64,000 bases of DNA from an uncultured Hyphomicrobiaceae bacterium (GCA_947258705.1 CAMYJA010000006.1:1-64000); one strand, 5' to 3'. Positions 37,475 through 48,733 are shown, counted from the first letter of the stretch. Numbers and translations: made by a program. The notes: a model not told the origin generated them from the letters alone.

Positions 37475-39478
37475 ATGAGCAATTTACTGAACCAGAGAGA
37501 CAAGCTCCTTAACGGGCTGATCGAGCTTCCCCGTTATCCCAAACGGTTGCTTCTGATTGCCAACGACCTGGTGCTGCTCATCCTTGCATTGTGGTTGGCT
37601 TTTTCGCTGCGCCTGAGCACGTTCTATGTTCCGGAAACGCTTGAATTCGGCTTGATACTTGCGGTAGCTCCGCTGAGTGGCGTCCTCATCTTTTATTATC
37701 TCGGTCTTTACAGGCTGGTGACGCGATTTATCGGTCAGCAGGGCGCGTTCAGAATTTTTCTTGCCGTTTTACTTTCGGTTCTTGTCTGGTCGCTCGTGGT
37801 TACGCTTGCCGCTGTTCCCGGCCTGTTGCCTCGCTCGGTGTTTATCCTCTACGGGCTTCTGGCGATAATTCTCATTTGGGGAAGCAGATATGTTGCGGGC
37901 TCTCTATTGCAGGGATTGCCATTTGTCACTCTCGCCCGGTTCGACGACACACGTACCAATGTTCTGATCTATGGCGCCGCTCATAGTGGCGTGCAGCTTC
38001 TCAACGCGCTGCGCAACTCGGATGAATATTCACCGGTCGCCTTTATCGATGACGATAAAAGCCTGCAGGGGCAAAACGTCAGTGGTTTGAAGGTTTATCC
38101 GCCGAATAAAATCGAAAAGCTCGTCGAGCGCGGCGAGATAAAGGACGTGTTTCTGGCAATGTCCGAAGCAACGCTGGCGCAGCGCAAATTGGCGCTGAGA
38201 CGGCTTGAACCTCTGCCCGTACTTGTCAAAACGCTTCCCGCTCTCAGCGATATTGCCGCGGGCAAAGTCAGTGTGAGCGACCTCCGGCATGTCGATGCCG
38301 AGGATCTTCTGGGCCGCGATCCCATTCCACCCAACCGGGATCTGCTGGGGCGAAACATATTCGGCAAGGTTGTGATGATAACGGGAGCCGGAGGTTCGAT
38401 CGGGTCAGAACTCGCCCGGCAAATTCTGCTGCTCGCGCCAAGAAAGATTGTTCTGTTCGACCTCTCGGAAATCGCTCTTTACGACATTGAAATGGAAATT
38501 CGGGACCGGCTCAACGAGTTGATGAGCGATCCTGCGCCGGCCATGGAGTTTAGCGCCCCGCAAATTTCGGTCGTGCTCGGCTCCGTTCATGACCGTGCGC
38601 TCGTAATGCGAACAATGAAGGCGCATGATATCGAAACTGTCTATCATGCAGCTGCCTACAAGCATGTGCCTCTTGTGGAGGCCAACCAGATTTCAGGTCT
38701 AACAAACAATACGTTCGGGACGCGCACGCTTGCGCTTTGCGCGCAGGAATGCGGTGTGGATCGTTTTGTGCTTATTTCGACCGACAAAGCCGTCCGGCCG
38801 ACGAATATCATGGGCGCCAGCAAACGGCTTGCCGAGCTTGTATTGCAAGCCCTTTCGGAAGGCGGGAAAAGCAAGACGGTCTTTACGATGGTCAGGTTTG
38901 GAAACGTGCTCGACAGTTCCGGATCGGTTATCAAGCGTTTCAAAAAGCAAATACTCGACGGCGGTCCTGTTACGGTCACCCACCCAGAAATCATTCGTTA
39001 TTTCATGTCCATTCCCGAGGCCGCGCAGCTCGTAATTCAGGCCGGAGCAATGGGGAGCGGTGGAGACGTGTTCGTTCTCGACATGGGGGAGCCTGTCAAA
39101 ATCGACGATCTGGCCAGGTCGATGATCCGGCTGATGGGGCGGGACATCCTCGATGAAGACAACCAGAATGGGGATATCGCAATCGAATATATGGGATTGA
39201 GGCCTGGCGAAAAACTTTATGAAGAGCTTCTCATCGGAGACAATTCATCGGGTACAAAACATCCGCGAATCCTGAGAAATCTAGAGCCGAAGCTGTCGAA
39301 GGCCGAACTCGACGAGCACCTGAAACTCCTTGAGCTTGCTATGTCTGAAGGAGACAAGGATGGAGTTAAAAAAATCCTGTGCGATACCGTGGAAGGATAT
39401 GTTCCAGAGTATATTCCGGTGGGTGAAATCGATGAACCGGACAACAGGTGGGTCGGCAGCCCACGAACACTTCATTGA
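37475..39478 (+). CDS. Membrane NDP-sugar epimerase/dehydratase (CapD/FlaA1/PglF family)
   Basis: Four N-terminal TMs, MITGAGGSIGSELARQIL, AAAYKHVPLVE, STDKAVRPTNIMGASKRLAE. Confidence 0.93.
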   Translation: MSNLLNQRDKLLNGLIELPRYPKRLLLIANDLVLLILALWLAFSLRLSTFYVPETLEFGLILAVAPLSGVLIFYYLGLYRLVTRFIGQQGAFRIFLAVLLSVLVWSLVVTLAAVPGLLPRSVFILYGLLAIILIWGSRYVAGSLLQGLPFVTLARFDDTRTNVLIYGAAHSGVQLLNALRNSDEYSPVAFIDDDKSLQGQNVSGLKVYPPNKIEKLVERGEIKDVFLAMSEATLAQRKLALRRLEPLPVLVKTLPALSDIAAGKVSVSDLRHVDAEDLLGRDPIPPNRDLLGRNIFGKVVMITGAGGSIGSELARQILLLAPRKIVLFDLSEIALYDIEMEIRDRLNELMSDPAPAMEFSAPQISVVLGSVHDRALVMRTMKAHDIETVYHAAAYKHVPLVEANQISGLTNNTFGTRTLALCAQECGVDRFVLISTDKAVRPTNIMGASKRLAELVLQALSEGGKSKTVFTMVRFGNVLDSSGSVIKRFKKQILDGGPVTVTHPEIIRYFMSIPEAAQLVIQAGAMGSGGDVFVLDMGEPVKIDDLARSMIRLMGRDILDEDNQNGDIAIEYMGLRPGEKLYEELLIGDNSSGTKHPRILRNLEPKLSKAELDEHLKLLELAMSEGDKDGVKKILCDTVEGYVPEYIPVGEIDEPDNRWVGSPRTLH

Positions 39479-39486
39479 ATATTGAG

Positions 39487-40656
39487 ATGGCAACAGATAT
39501 TGCGCGCGCGGAAAATGAAGTGCGCACAAAAAAAGTCGCACTGGTGGCGTCCTACGCCCCATCGATCCTTTCATTCAGAGGACGTCTGATTGCCGACATC
39601 GTTGCGGCGGGACATGAGGTCTATTGTCTGGCGCCCGATTTCGACAGAGATACCATCGAAGAGATCCGTGCTCTCGGCGCTTCTGCAATGAGCTACCCTC
39701 TGGCACGTACCGGCACCAATCCACTCGACGACTTCACGGCGCTCAGATCGCTCACCAGAATATTCCGGACCCTGAGACCGGATGTTGTGATGGGATATAC
39801 AGCAAAACCTGCGATTTATTCCTCAATTGCCGCCCATTGGGCGGGCGTCGCGCACATTGTTCCCATGCTGACGGGGCTCGGATATGCGTTTCTTGAGGGC
39901 GGCGGGCGCAAGACGGATCTAATCCGCAAGAGTTCGACATTTCTATACAAGCGCGCGCTATCCCGCGCCGATGGCGTGATCTTTCATAATCGGGACGACT
40001 ATCTGCATCTCAAATCATACGGCGTTATCCCGGACCGACTTCCGGTTCATATCGTCCGCGGCTCGGGGGTAGATCTCGATCATTACAAATCATCACCGAT
40101 CCCGTCCCTGTCGGGCGGAATCGTTTTTCTGATGATCGCACGTCTGGTGAAATACAAGGGCGTGCGCGAATATTGCCTGGCTGCCACAGCCATCAAGAAA
40201 GAATACCCGAATACACGGTGGCTGCTGGCCGGGCCCGAGGAAGCCGGTCCGGCAGGGTTTTCAGTAGAAAACCTTCGTGAGTTTGGAGGCGCGGTCGAAT
40301 ATTTAGGCCCGCAAAACGATGTGCGCCAACTCTATGAACAGGCACACATTTATGTGCTGCCATCCTATGGGGAGGGATTGCCGCGTACAGTGCTCGAAGC
40401 CATGGCGTCAGGGCGTCCCATTGTTACCACCGATACGCGCGGATGCCGGGATACGGTCGATGAAGTGGTCAATGGTTGTCTGGTACCTATCCGTGACTGG
40501 TCGGCGCTGGCCGATGGAATGGAGTTTTTTATCAAGCACCCCGATCTTATTTCCCCAATGGGAATGGCCAGCCGCCAAAAGGTCGAACGGCTTTTCGACG
40601 TCCGCAAGGTCAACCGGGACATGATACGGATCCTCGGCTTGGAAAGCCAGGAATGA
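39487..40656 (+). CDS. Glycosyltransferase family 4-like
   Basis: MLTGLGYAFLEGG and LPSYGEGLPRTVLEAMASGRPIVTTDTRGCRDTV. Confidence 0.88.
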   Translation: MATDIARAENEVRTKKVALVASYAPSILSFRGRLIADIVAAGHEVYCLAPDFDRDTIEEIRALGASAMSYPLARTGTNPLDDFTALRSLTRIFRTLRPDVVMGYTAKPAIYSSIAAHWAGVAHIVPMLTGLGYAFLEGGGRKTDLIRKSSTFLYKRALSRADGVIFHNRDDYLHLKSYGVIPDRLPVHIVRGSGVDLDHYKSSPIPSLSGGIVFLMIARLVKYKGVREYCLAATAIKKEYPNTRWLLAGPEEAGPAGFSVENLREFGGAVEYLGPQNDVRQLYEQAHIYVLPSYGEGLPRTVLEAMASGRPIVTTDTRGCRDTVDEVVNGCLVPIRDWSALADGMEFFIKHPDLISPMGMASRQKVERLFDVRKVNRDMIRILGLESQE

Positions 40657-41855
40657 GCAGTTCGGAAGACAAAAGCCGGGGGCGGATCATGGTGGTAATC
40701 CCAGCACTGAATGCGGGCGGCACCGAGCTTCATATCGCATCAATCATGCCGCAGCTGGCGGAAAAGGGCTTCGATATATGCGTTGCCGCGATCAGCGCGG
40801 GCGGGCCTGTCGTCGATGTACTGCGATCCAGACGAATTCGGGTTCTCGAACCCGCTTCGAGCGGTGACCGGGAGGGCATTACCCGATCAAGGCAGGGGCG
40901 TCCGGTGTCGGGTACTTTTGGACTGGTGAAAGATCTCAGGCAGCGCCCGGTCGATATCGTGCATAGTTTTTTACCACTGGCCTATCTTGCAGGCAGCTTC
41001 GCCGCCTGGATTACAAAAACGCCGATCACTGTCATGAGCCGGCGCAATCTCAATCTTTATCAAAAACGCTATCCGGGAATGGCCCGTATCGAGCGCTATC
41101 TGCACAGGCGGACCTCCTATATTCTGGGCAATTCAAATTGCGTGGCGCGCGAACTTTTGACCGAAGGCGCACCTTCCGAGCGGGTTGGCGTCATTTACAA
41201 TGGCATCGATGCTGTGCAGACGGATGCGGATATTGATCGATCCGATGAACGCGCAGATCTCGATATCCCGGATGATGCCCTGGTTTTGACCATTGTCGCT
41301 AATCTCATCTCCTATAAGGGGCATGCAGACCTTATTGACGCCCTGGGCGCCGTTTCGGAGCAAATGCCCGCGGGTTGGGTGCTTCAGGTCGTCGGGCGCG
41401 ATGACGGCCTGGGACCTGGTTTGAAAGCACGCGCCAACAGTCTCGGATTGGCGGCGCATGTCCGCTTTCTCGGCCAACGGACCGACATATCAAAACTCCT
41501 TCGCCTATCCGATATCGGTCTGCTCGTTTCCCATGAAGAGGGTTTTTCCAATGCGGTGCTCGAAGGCATGGCTGCGTCCCTGCCCATGATCGTAACCGAT
41601 GTCGGCGGAAATGCGGAGGCCGTCATCGATGGTGAAAACGGGTATGTCGTGCCTGCTCACGACACCGATCGGCTGGGACGGGCGATCGTGAAGCTCGCGG
41701 GTGATGCCGGATTGCGGCAGGAGTTGGGGCGGGCCGGTCGGAGACGCATCACGGATATTTTTTCTCAAGCCGCTTGTGTTGAAAAATATTGTGGTCTTTA
41801 TGATGCACTTCTTGAAGGCCGCGTTCCCGACTTCTCAATTGCGCGCACAACCTAA
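40653..41855 (+). CDS. Glycosyltransferase family 4-like
   Basis: GGTELHIASIMPQL and LLVSHEEGFSNAVLEGMAASLPMIVTDVGGNAEAVID. Confidence 0.9.
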   Translation: MSSSEDKSRGRIMVVIPALNAGGTELHIASIMPQLAEKGFDICVAAISAGGPVVDVLRSRRIRVLEPASSGDREGITRSRQGRPVSGTFGLVKDLRQRPVDIVHSFLPLAYLAGSFAAWITKTPITVMSRRNLNLYQKRYPGMARIERYLHRRTSYILGNSNCVARELLTEGAPSERVGVIYNGIDAVQTDADIDRSDERADLDIPDDALVLTIVANLISYKGHADLIDALGAVSEQMPAGWVLQVVGRDDGLGPGLKARANSLGLAAHVRFLGQRTDISKLLRLSDIGLLVSHEEGFSNAVLEGMAASLPMIVTDVGGNAEAVIDGENGYVVPAHDTDRLGRAIVKLAGDAGLRQELGRAGRRRITDIFSQAACVEKYCGLYDALLEGRVPDFSIARTT

Positions 41856-41893
41856 CACAAGCCATCTCAAGGATTTCAGCCCGGGCCCGTCTC

Positions 41894-43834
41894 ATGTGTG
41901 GAATTGCAGGATTTATCGATCAGGACAGACGGTTTGCGGCCGATAAATATGGGGCCGTCGCCCGCGCCATGGCGGACGCGATTTGGCACAGGGGGCCGGA
42001 TGAAGGCAACGCCTGGGCGGACGAAAAGGCCGGCATCGCGCTCGGCCACCGGCGACTTTCGATAATCGACCTGACCTCCGCCGGTGCGCAACCGATGATT
42101 TCGGCCAATGAGCGATATGTGCTTTCCTATAATGGCGAGATCTATAACGGGGCTGAAATACGGACCGAGCTTGAGGCATCGGGACATATCTTCCGCGGAC
42201 ATTCGGACACGGAAGCCCTGATCGAAGCCTGTGCGGCATGGGGGCTTGAGACCGCCGTCAAACGCGCAATCGGCATGTTCTCCTTTGCTCTTTGGGACAG
42301 GAAGGAACGGCGCCTCTGTCTGGTCCGCGACCGTCTCGGCATCAAACCGCTTTATTGGTCGCAGAAGGACGGGCTTTTCCTGTTCGGCTCTGAGCTCCGC
42401 GCACTCCGGGCGCATCCGGGATTTCATGCAAAACTCAACCGGAACGCGCTCGCGTCCTATGTCCGACATAATTATTTTCCGCATCCATATTCCGTGTTTG
42501 AAGGCGTTTCACAGCTCCCGCCCGGGTATGTTCTCACCCTAGAGGATGGCGGAAAGCCTGAACTCGAGGCCTATTGGTCGCTTCAGGATGTTGTGCAAAC
42601 CGGGAGAAGGGAAAGGTTTCAAGGGTCTGCAGACGAAGCGGTTGACGCGCTCGAGGATATTCTCGGGGATGCGGTTCGTGGCCGGATGATCTCTGATGTG
42701 CCGCTTGGCGCTTTTCTTTCCGGGGGTTACGACTCATCGACAGTCGTTGCGTTGATGCAAAAATATTCTGACCGCCCGGTTCGGACGTTTTCTATCGGTT
42801 TCGACAACACGGACTTTAACGAAGCGGCCCACGCGAAAGCCGTGGCTGAACATCTCGGCTGTGAGCATACGGAGCTATACGTGACTTCAGGGGACACGCT
42901 TGGCGTGGTGCCGGAATTGCCCGAGCTTTATGACGAACCATTTGCGGATTCCTCGCAGATTCCGACCTACCTCGTCTCGAAACTTGCCCGGCAACACGTA
43001 ACCGTTGCGCTGTCGGGCGATGGCGGGGACGAGCTTTTCACGGGCTATAACCGCTATTCGATGGCTGGCTTTTTTTCCAAGAATATCGCGCCATATCCAG
43101 CTTTCATGCGCCGAGCGGCAGGCTCTGCGATCAAGATGGTACCCGAGCGTGTGTGGGATGCCTCGGCGCGGGTTTTACCGGCGCAATACCGGCCAAGACT
43201 GCTTGGTGACAAGCTGCACAAGTTTGCGGATGTGGCGGGGCTCGACCGGGAGGGTTTTTACCGGAGGCTGACCAGCCAGTGGATGGAGCCCGAAAAAATT
43301 GTTATCGGCGCTCATGAGCCGCAAACGATCGTCGATGATACCCGCTCCCATGAGATTGCGCCCGATTTCATAGAAAGGCTGCAATATTGGGACAGCCTCA
43401 CATATCTTCCAGGCGATATTCTTACCAAGGTCGATCGCGCCAGCATGGCGGTGTCTCTGGAAGCGCGGGTACCCTTGCTGGATCACCGGGTTGTCGAGTT
43501 CGCTTGGTCTCTACCGCTCGATTACAAGCTTCGCCAAGGCACGCGCAAATGGGTGTTGCGCCAACTTCTTTACCGGCATGTTCCACGGGCTCTGGTCGAT
43601 CGCCCGAAAATGGGTTTTGGCATCCCGATTGCGGACTGGTTGAGGGGGCCGCTGAGGGAATGGGCCGAGGATTTGCTGAGCGAGGCGTCATTGAGCGCGG
43701 GCGGTGTTTTTCACGTTGAACCCATCCGTCGCCGATGGGAGGAACATTTGTCCGGGCGCAGCAACTGGCAATATGCCATTTGGACGATCCTGGTCTTTGA
43801 AGCCTGGCGTCGCGCGCAGGGTGACTTAACTTAG
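41894..43834 (+). CDS. asnB: Asparagine synthase (glutamine-hydrolysing), AsnB type
   Basis: MCGIAGF N-terminal Cys; [35 protein letters not shown]. Confidence 0.93.
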   Translation: MCGIAGFIDQDRRFAADKYGAVARAMADAIWHRGPDEGNAWADEKAGIALGHRRLSIIDLTSAGAQPMISANERYVLSYNGEIYNGAEIRTELEASGHIFRGHSDTEALIEACAAWGLETAVKRAIGMFSFALWDRKERRLCLVRDRLGIKPLYWSQKDGLFLFGSELRALRAHPGFHAKLNRNALASYVRHNYFPHPYSVFEGVSQLPPGYVLTLEDGGKPELEAYWSLQDVVQTGRRERFQGSADEAVDALEDILGDAVRGRMISDVPLGAFLSGGYDSSTVVALMQKYSDRPVRTFSIGFDNTDFNEAAHAKAVAEHLGCEHTELYVTSGDTLGVVPELPELYDEPFADSSQIPTYLVSKLARQHVTVALSGDGGDELFTGYNRYSMAGFFSKNIAPYPAFMRRAAGSAIKMVPERVWDASARVLPAQYRPRLLGDKLHKFADVAGLDREGFYRRLTSQWMEPEKIVIGAHEPQTIVDDTRSHEIAPDFIERLQYWDSLTYLPGDILTKVDRASMAVSLEARVPLLDHRVVEFAWSLPLDYKLRQGTRKWVLRQLLYRHVPRALVDRPKMGFGIPIADWLRGPLREWAEDLLSEASLSAGGVFHVEPIRRRWEEHLSGRSNWQYAIWTILVFEAWRRAQGDLT

Positions 43835-43835
43835 G

Positions 43836-45293
43836 GTGCACATGTCAGGACGCGTTCTATTTTCAGGCTGGGGGGCTTTGGGGCTGGTTCTTTTCTTATG
43901 GGCGAGCGCACTTCTCGTCCTGTCCCCTCAATTCGGATATGACTACAAGGTTTCCGAAATGCCCATCCGGCTATTTACGGCGCTTCTCGTTGGTGGCGGC
44001 TTGGGTTTTTGCCTTTTGCCTTTCCTGATTATAAAATCGCTCGGGATCGACCGGTCTCAACGACTGAAATTACTGGGTTTCATTGTCGTGGCTGGTCTTG
44101 CAATCCGCTCCGTCCTCTTTGTCAGCGAACCGATGCTCGAAGATGATTATCAACGCTATCTTTGGGACGGGGCGCAAGTGGCGCATGGATTGAACCCCTA
44201 TTCGCTCTCACCCGAAAATGCCCGGCGCGCGCCTTCAGACTCGATCACGGGCATGCTCGCGACCCGTTCCGGCGATGTCATATCGCGTGTCAATCACGGT
44301 GATTTACGCACGGTTTATCCGCCGGTTGCACAGGTGTTTTTTGCTCTTTCGCATTTTCTCGCGCCATTCGATCTGTCAGGGTGGCGCGCCATTATTCTCC
44401 TGACGGATCTCCTTATTCTCGGGCTCCTGTTTCTTTTGCTCAGTCATGCCGGCAGATCGCCCATATGGATTTCCCTGTATTGGTGGAATCCGGTGGTCGC
44501 GAAGGAGTTCTACAATTCGGCGCATATGGACATCATCATTATGCCATTTGTCCTGGGCGGGATGTATCTATTGCTGAAAAGCCGGAAAATAGCGCCGTTC
44601 ATGTCTCTCGCGTTCGGGGTCGGCGCGAAAATCTGGCCCGGCTTTCTGCTGCCCTTGTTTCTCAGGCATCATGGCTTGGCGCGCGACCGGTGGCCCGTTT
44701 TGGCTGTCGGCATGGCAGTTTTTACATTGTTCTCAGCGCTGTGGTTCGTTCCTGTTTTCATTGCCGGTCTTGACGGAACGTCCGGCTTTGTTGCTTACGC
44801 AGAAAAATGGCAGACGAACAGCGCGCTTTTTCCCGCGATCAAAGGCGGGGTTGGATGGTTTCTCGAATTGTTCGGAATTGCGGAGGTTTGGAGCGGCCGC
44901 ATCGGGCGGCTGATCGTTATCGGCGCACTTGGTCTTGCTGCTCTCGCGCTCGCGAAAGCGCCTGTCAGAGACGCGCAGGATTTCATTCTGCGCTGCGGTT
45001 TAATGGTGCTCGCCATCGTCATGCTCTCGCCGGCGCAGTTTCCCTGGTATCTTACCTGGTTCGCTCCCTTTCTCGTATTCATGCCGCTTTGGGGCGTCAT
45101 GGTCCTGCATGCCACAATACCGCTCTATTACCTCGGTTTTCACTATATGGTGACAGACAATTATTCATTTTTTTCAAATGTCATTGTCTGGCTTATCTGG
45201 CTTCCGGTTTGGGCGCTTCTCGCTTATGAGTTTTTCGTTCGTCCGAAGTGGATGCGGTCCTCCCTTTGTTCTCAAAATCAGATCGAGAAGTAA
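43836..45293 (+). CDS. Polytopic membrane glycosyltransferase-like protein (GT-C/GT87-like)
   Basis: Many TMs; EDDYQRYLWDGAQVAHGLNPYSLSPENA and WNPVVAKEFYNSAHMDIIIMPF. Confidence 0.7.
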   Translation: MHMSGRVLFSGWGALGLVLFLWASALLVLSPQFGYDYKVSEMPIRLFTALLVGGGLGFCLLPFLIIKSLGIDRSQRLKLLGFIVVAGLAIRSVLFVSEPMLEDDYQRYLWDGAQVAHGLNPYSLSPENARRAPSDSITGMLATRSGDVISRVNHGDLRTVYPPVAQVFFALSHFLAPFDLSGWRAIILLTDLLILGLLFLLLSHAGRSPIWISLYWWNPVVAKEFYNSAHMDIIIMPFVLGGMYLLLKSRKIAPFMSLAFGVGAKIWPGFLLPLFLRHHGLARDRWPVLAVGMAVFTLFSALWFVPVFIAGLDGTSGFVAYAEKWQTNSALFPAIKGGVGWFLELFGIAEVWSGRIGRLIVIGALGLAALALAKAPVRDAQDFILRCGLMVLAIVMLSPAQFPWYLTWFAPFLVFMPLWGVMVLHATIPLYYLGFHYMVTDNYSFFSNVIVWLIWLPVWALLAYEFFVRPKWMRSSLCSQNQIEK

Positions 45294-45299
45294 GGCCTT

Positions 45300-46016
45300 A
45301 TGCGCGATCAACATAAAATCTGCGTCGTCATTCCGGCGCTGAATGAAGCCAGGGCCATCGGGCGGGTGCTCGACGACATACCCGGATGGGTGGATGAAAT
45401 TGTTGTCGCGGACAATGGGTCCACGGACGATACGCCAAAGGTCGCCGCCGAGCATGGTGCGCGGGTCGTGCATGAACCAAAGCGCGGTTACGGGGCGGCC
45501 TGCCTGGCCGGGTTGGCAGCCCTGGGCGCCGGTTCTGAAGCGTGCGATATTATTGTTTTCATAGACGGGGATTACAGCGATCACCCTGAGGAAATGGACC
45601 AGATTGTCGAGCCCATCCTGCGCGACAGTGCCGATCTCGTTATTGGTTCGCGGGTGCGCGGCAATCTTTCACCGGGCGCGCTTACACCACAGCAGATCTT
45701 CGGTAACTGGCTTGCTTGCCGCCTCATGGCCTTGTTCTGGAAGGCCGAATTCACGGATCTCGGACCGTTTCGTGCAATCCGTGCGACGTCGCTCGAGGAA
45801 ATCGGGATGGCCGATCAGAATTACGGCTGGACGGTCGAGATGCAGATCAAGGCTTTGCGCCACGGTTTGCGATGCACGGAGATACCGGTGAGTTACCGGG
45901 CCCGCATCGGCGTTTCAAAAGTCTCAGGAACGCTCAAGGGAACGATACTGGCAGGCTATACAATTTTGCGGGTGATCGGTCAGTCGGCGTGGAATTCACG
46001 CAAAAACAGGCTCTAA
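45300..46016 (+). CDS. Glycosyltransferase family 2
   Basis: VVIPALNEARAIGRVLDDIPGWVDEIVVADNGSTDDTP; FIDGDYSDHPEEM. Confidence 0.92.
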   Translation: MRDQHKICVVIPALNEARAIGRVLDDIPGWVDEIVVADNGSTDDTPKVAAEHGARVVHEPKRGYGAACLAGLAALGAGSEACDIIVFIDGDYSDHPEEMDQIVEPILRDSADLVIGSRVRGNLSPGALTPQQIFGNWLACRLMALFWKAEFTDLGPFRAIRATSLEEIGMADQNYGWTVEMQIKALRHGLRCTEIPVSYRARIGVSKVSGTLKGTILAGYTILRVIGQSAWNSRKNRL

Positions 46017-46027
46017 TCAATACAGCT

Positions 46028-46630
46028 TCAATTGGGAAGTCCGGTTCGGGCCAGATCCTTGCGATCGATCAATTTTCCCCAATGGCTGTCATAAGGATGA
46101 ACATAGGATGTATCTCCCTTGGCATTGACCAGACCGCGTTTCTCATTGTGCCAGGCAAATATGCCGCCGTTCAGATTCATGACCTCTGCGGCGCCGCGTT
46201 CGAGCAAACCCTTCTGCACCCGTGCCGCCATGATTGAACTCCTGACGCCAACCGAGCAGTAGAAGACAACTTTCTTGCCTTTGACCTTGTCGCCATGTTC
46301 ACGAAGAAAGGTCCAACCCCAGCTTGAAGGAGAGATGCGGATGGCGCCGGGAATACGGCTCACATTGAACTCGGATTCTTCGCGCACATCGAACAGCAGT
46401 GTCTCGCCTTTGCCCTCAAGAGTTTCCGCCAATTCGGCGGTTTCCATGTGTTTGACGCCTTTATAGTCCCGGACTACCTGGTCTTTCACGGATTGCAGGT
46501 TAAAGGCTTCGGCCAGCACTGATTGTGGGGCAATTGCTGCGCCGATTAGCAAGATAAACACGGTCAAGCCGGCTGCGATTGCCTTTGTTGCTGATCCGTA
46601 AAGCGTTCCGCGTTGTCTCATCATATGCAT
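46028..46630 (-). CDS. Exported rhodanese-like protein
   Basis: N-terminal TM/signal; LLFDVREESEFNVSRIPGAIRI; active site FYCSVGVRSS. Confidence 0.85.
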   Translation of the reverse strand: MHMMRQRGTLYGSATKAIAAGLTVFILLIGAAIAPQSVLAEAFNLQSVKDQVVRDYKGVKHMETAELAETLEGKGETLLFDVREESEFNVSRIPGAIRISPSSWGWTFLREHGDKVKGKKVVFYCSVGVRSSIMAARVQKGLLERGAAEVMNLNGGIFAWHNEKRGLVNAKGDTSYVHPYDSHWGKLIDRKDLARTGLPN

Positions 46631-46813
46631 CTTCCGTATCTTTCCGGGTGCTTATTAAGTGCCCTATTGTGCCTTTGACCGGCTTTATCTGGTGTCAATG
46701 GCGGAATTTGTCCAGCCCAAACCACTGCAATTTTTAGTGATCCCATGGGGTCAGTCTTTTGCCATCTTTATGTGACTTCATGAGAGGTTCGGGGTGGCAG
46801 TGTAGTTTTATTA

Positions 46814-48013
46814 TTGTGGCTGTATCATTCCATGCCTGATCTAGCATCCCAGAGTAAAAGGAAACGTTCGGACCAAAAGGCTGCGAAACTCAGGACTCGT
46901 AACCGCCGCCTGGATTTGTTTCATGAGCCTTACCGACAGCATATTGCGTCGCTGACCTGTTGTTCTCAGGCGCTCGAGGACCTGTCATCAAGCTTTCCAG
47001 CTCTTCTCTTTGCACTCACAACGAATTATGGAACGCCGAGAAACAGGGCGAAAACTGTCCGGCTTGTCAATGAAGGCGCGCCGCTGAAAAAAGTTGCGGA
47101 TAGCCTTGGGCTGCCGTGGTGGTTGCGCAAAATTCCCGCAGAAGCCTTAATCGAACCGTTTACCGAATTGCCAGACAGTGCCGAGTTCAATCGTCAGATT
47201 ATCAATCTCATCCCAAATACCGATACGGAAGCACGCTATTGGCTGCGCAGGGTCATTTATGCCTACCGGGCCTGCGATGAGGATTATGCCCTTTGGATGG
47301 CGCGGCACAAACGATTTCCATTCCGCGACAGGGCCAGGGAACCACATGTACTGCTCGCGGCCTGGGCGTGGTTCAGCAAGAACAGAGAAACATCCGGTCA
47401 CAAGCTTTTGCGCAAAAGCTGGACAGAAAATATCAGCATGATCAGAGCCTATGACGAAGCGCGTGCATGGGAACGCCGCCTGCGTCTCGCCGCGGCATTG
47501 GGGGAGGGATTGCGCGATACATGGTTTGAAGGCGGAACGGTTCATGGCTATGAGTTTGTCGCACTTCGGACGGTAGAAGACTTTCTCAACGAATCGAGAG
47601 TGATGGGGAATTGCCTCGATCAGTATGGCGATCAGGTTACGCGCGAAAATATCCGCGTCTTCAGCCTCAGGAAATCGGGAAAACATCTGGCTGATGTCGA
47701 AATTGGATATCATGAGGATGATCCGGCCATACCGATGATCGAACAATTGCGAGGGCCAAAGAATAAACGCGCCGCGCCGAAACTCTGGCAGGCTGCCTAT
47801 GCCTGGCTCGGATCTCAAACGATCCGGCCGATCGTGGAGGGCGTGCAGGGGGGCGACAGGATCGGCCAGGAGGTCATCGCATCCGTCTGGAGGCCCTACC
47901 TCAACTCATTACGCGATCCGGAACAAAGGGAAATCGTCGGAAATTTTGCATTCAGCAAGCCTCAGGATCCGGTTATGGATCCGGCCAACGCACTGCTTCA
48001 AACTATTGACTAA
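46814..48013 (+). CDS. PcfJ-like domain protein (tentative)
   Basis: MGNCLDQYGDQVTRENIRVFSLRKSGKHLADVEIGYHEDDPAIPMIEQLRGPKNKRA resembles the PcfJ core. Confidence 0.5.
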   Translation: MWLYHSMPDLASQSKRKRSDQKAAKLRTRNRRLDLFHEPYRQHIASLTCCSQALEDLSSSFPALLFALTTNYGTPRNRAKTVRLVNEGAPLKKVADSLGLPWWLRKIPAEALIEPFTELPDSAEFNRQIINLIPNTDTEARYWLRRVIYAYRACDEDYALWMARHKRFPFRDRAREPHVLLAAWAWFSKNRETSGHKLLRKSWTENISMIRAYDEARAWERRLRLAAALGEGLRDTWFEGGTVHGYEFVALRTVEDFLNESRVMGNCLDQYGDQVTRENIRVFSLRKSGKHLADVEIGYHEDDPAIPMIEQLRGPKNKRAAPKLWQAAYAWLGSQTIRPIVEGVQGGDRIGQEVIASVWRPYLNSLRDPEQREIVGNFAFSKPQDPVMDPANALLQTID

Positions 48014-48118
48014 TCGCGCATCCGGCGTCATCACATCCATTCGGGTCCATGCTTCGGCCTGGCTTTAGCGCGCCATATCGGTACGCATCAATTTCAATAC
48101 ATATCGGATTGCGGCGGT

Positions 48119-48733
48119 GTGAATTATTTTGTCACGGGAACGGATACGGATGTCGGCAAGACGATTGCCTCGGCATGGCTTGTCGAAACGCTTGCAGCGG
48201 CTTATTGGAAGCCTGTTCAGAGTGGTTTGGACGGCCTGACGGACTCGCAGGCAATCAGTGATCTTACCTCGCTTCAGGCACCTGATATTCATCCATCGGC
48301 CTATGAACTTCCGGAGCCACTTTCTCCGCATGAATCCGCCCGGCGGGCCGGCGTCACGATCAGCCTTGACCGGTTCGGGCTCCCGGTCTCGCGCAAACCT
48401 CTTATCATCGAGGGCGCAGGTGGTGTTCTGGTGCCGCTCAATGACAATGATCTGATGGTCGACCTGATGGCGCATCTGGCCACGCCTGTCATTCTGGTCT
48501 GCAGGACAGGGCTTGGAACGATCAATCACAGTCTACTCTCGCTTGAAGTACTGCGCGCCCGTGGGATCGACGTCCGCGGCGTCATTCTGAACGGGAAGCC
48601 GGTCGCCCATAATCGGGACGCTATCGCGCGTTATGGCCGGGTCGAAATTATCGCCGAGATCCCTCACCTAGAGCCCTTGACGCGGGAAGCCATTTCCAGC
48701 ATCCCAGCAAATGTGGATCTGAGGTCTTTCTGA
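48119..48733 (+). CDS. bioD: Dethiobiotin synthetase (GTG start)
   Basis: NYFVTGTDTDVGKTIASAWLV, YWKPVQSGLDG, IIEGAGGVLVPL; followed by bioA. Confidence 0.93.
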   Translation: MNYFVTGTDTDVGKTIASAWLVETLAAAYWKPVQSGLDGLTDSQAISDLTSLQAPDIHPSAYELPEPLSPHESARRAGVTISLDRFGLPVSRKPLIIEGAGGVLVPLNDNDLMVDLMAHLATPVILVCRTGLGTINHSLLSLEVLRARGIDVRGVILNGKPVAHNRDAIARYGRVEIIAEIPHLEPLTREAISSIPANVDLRSF

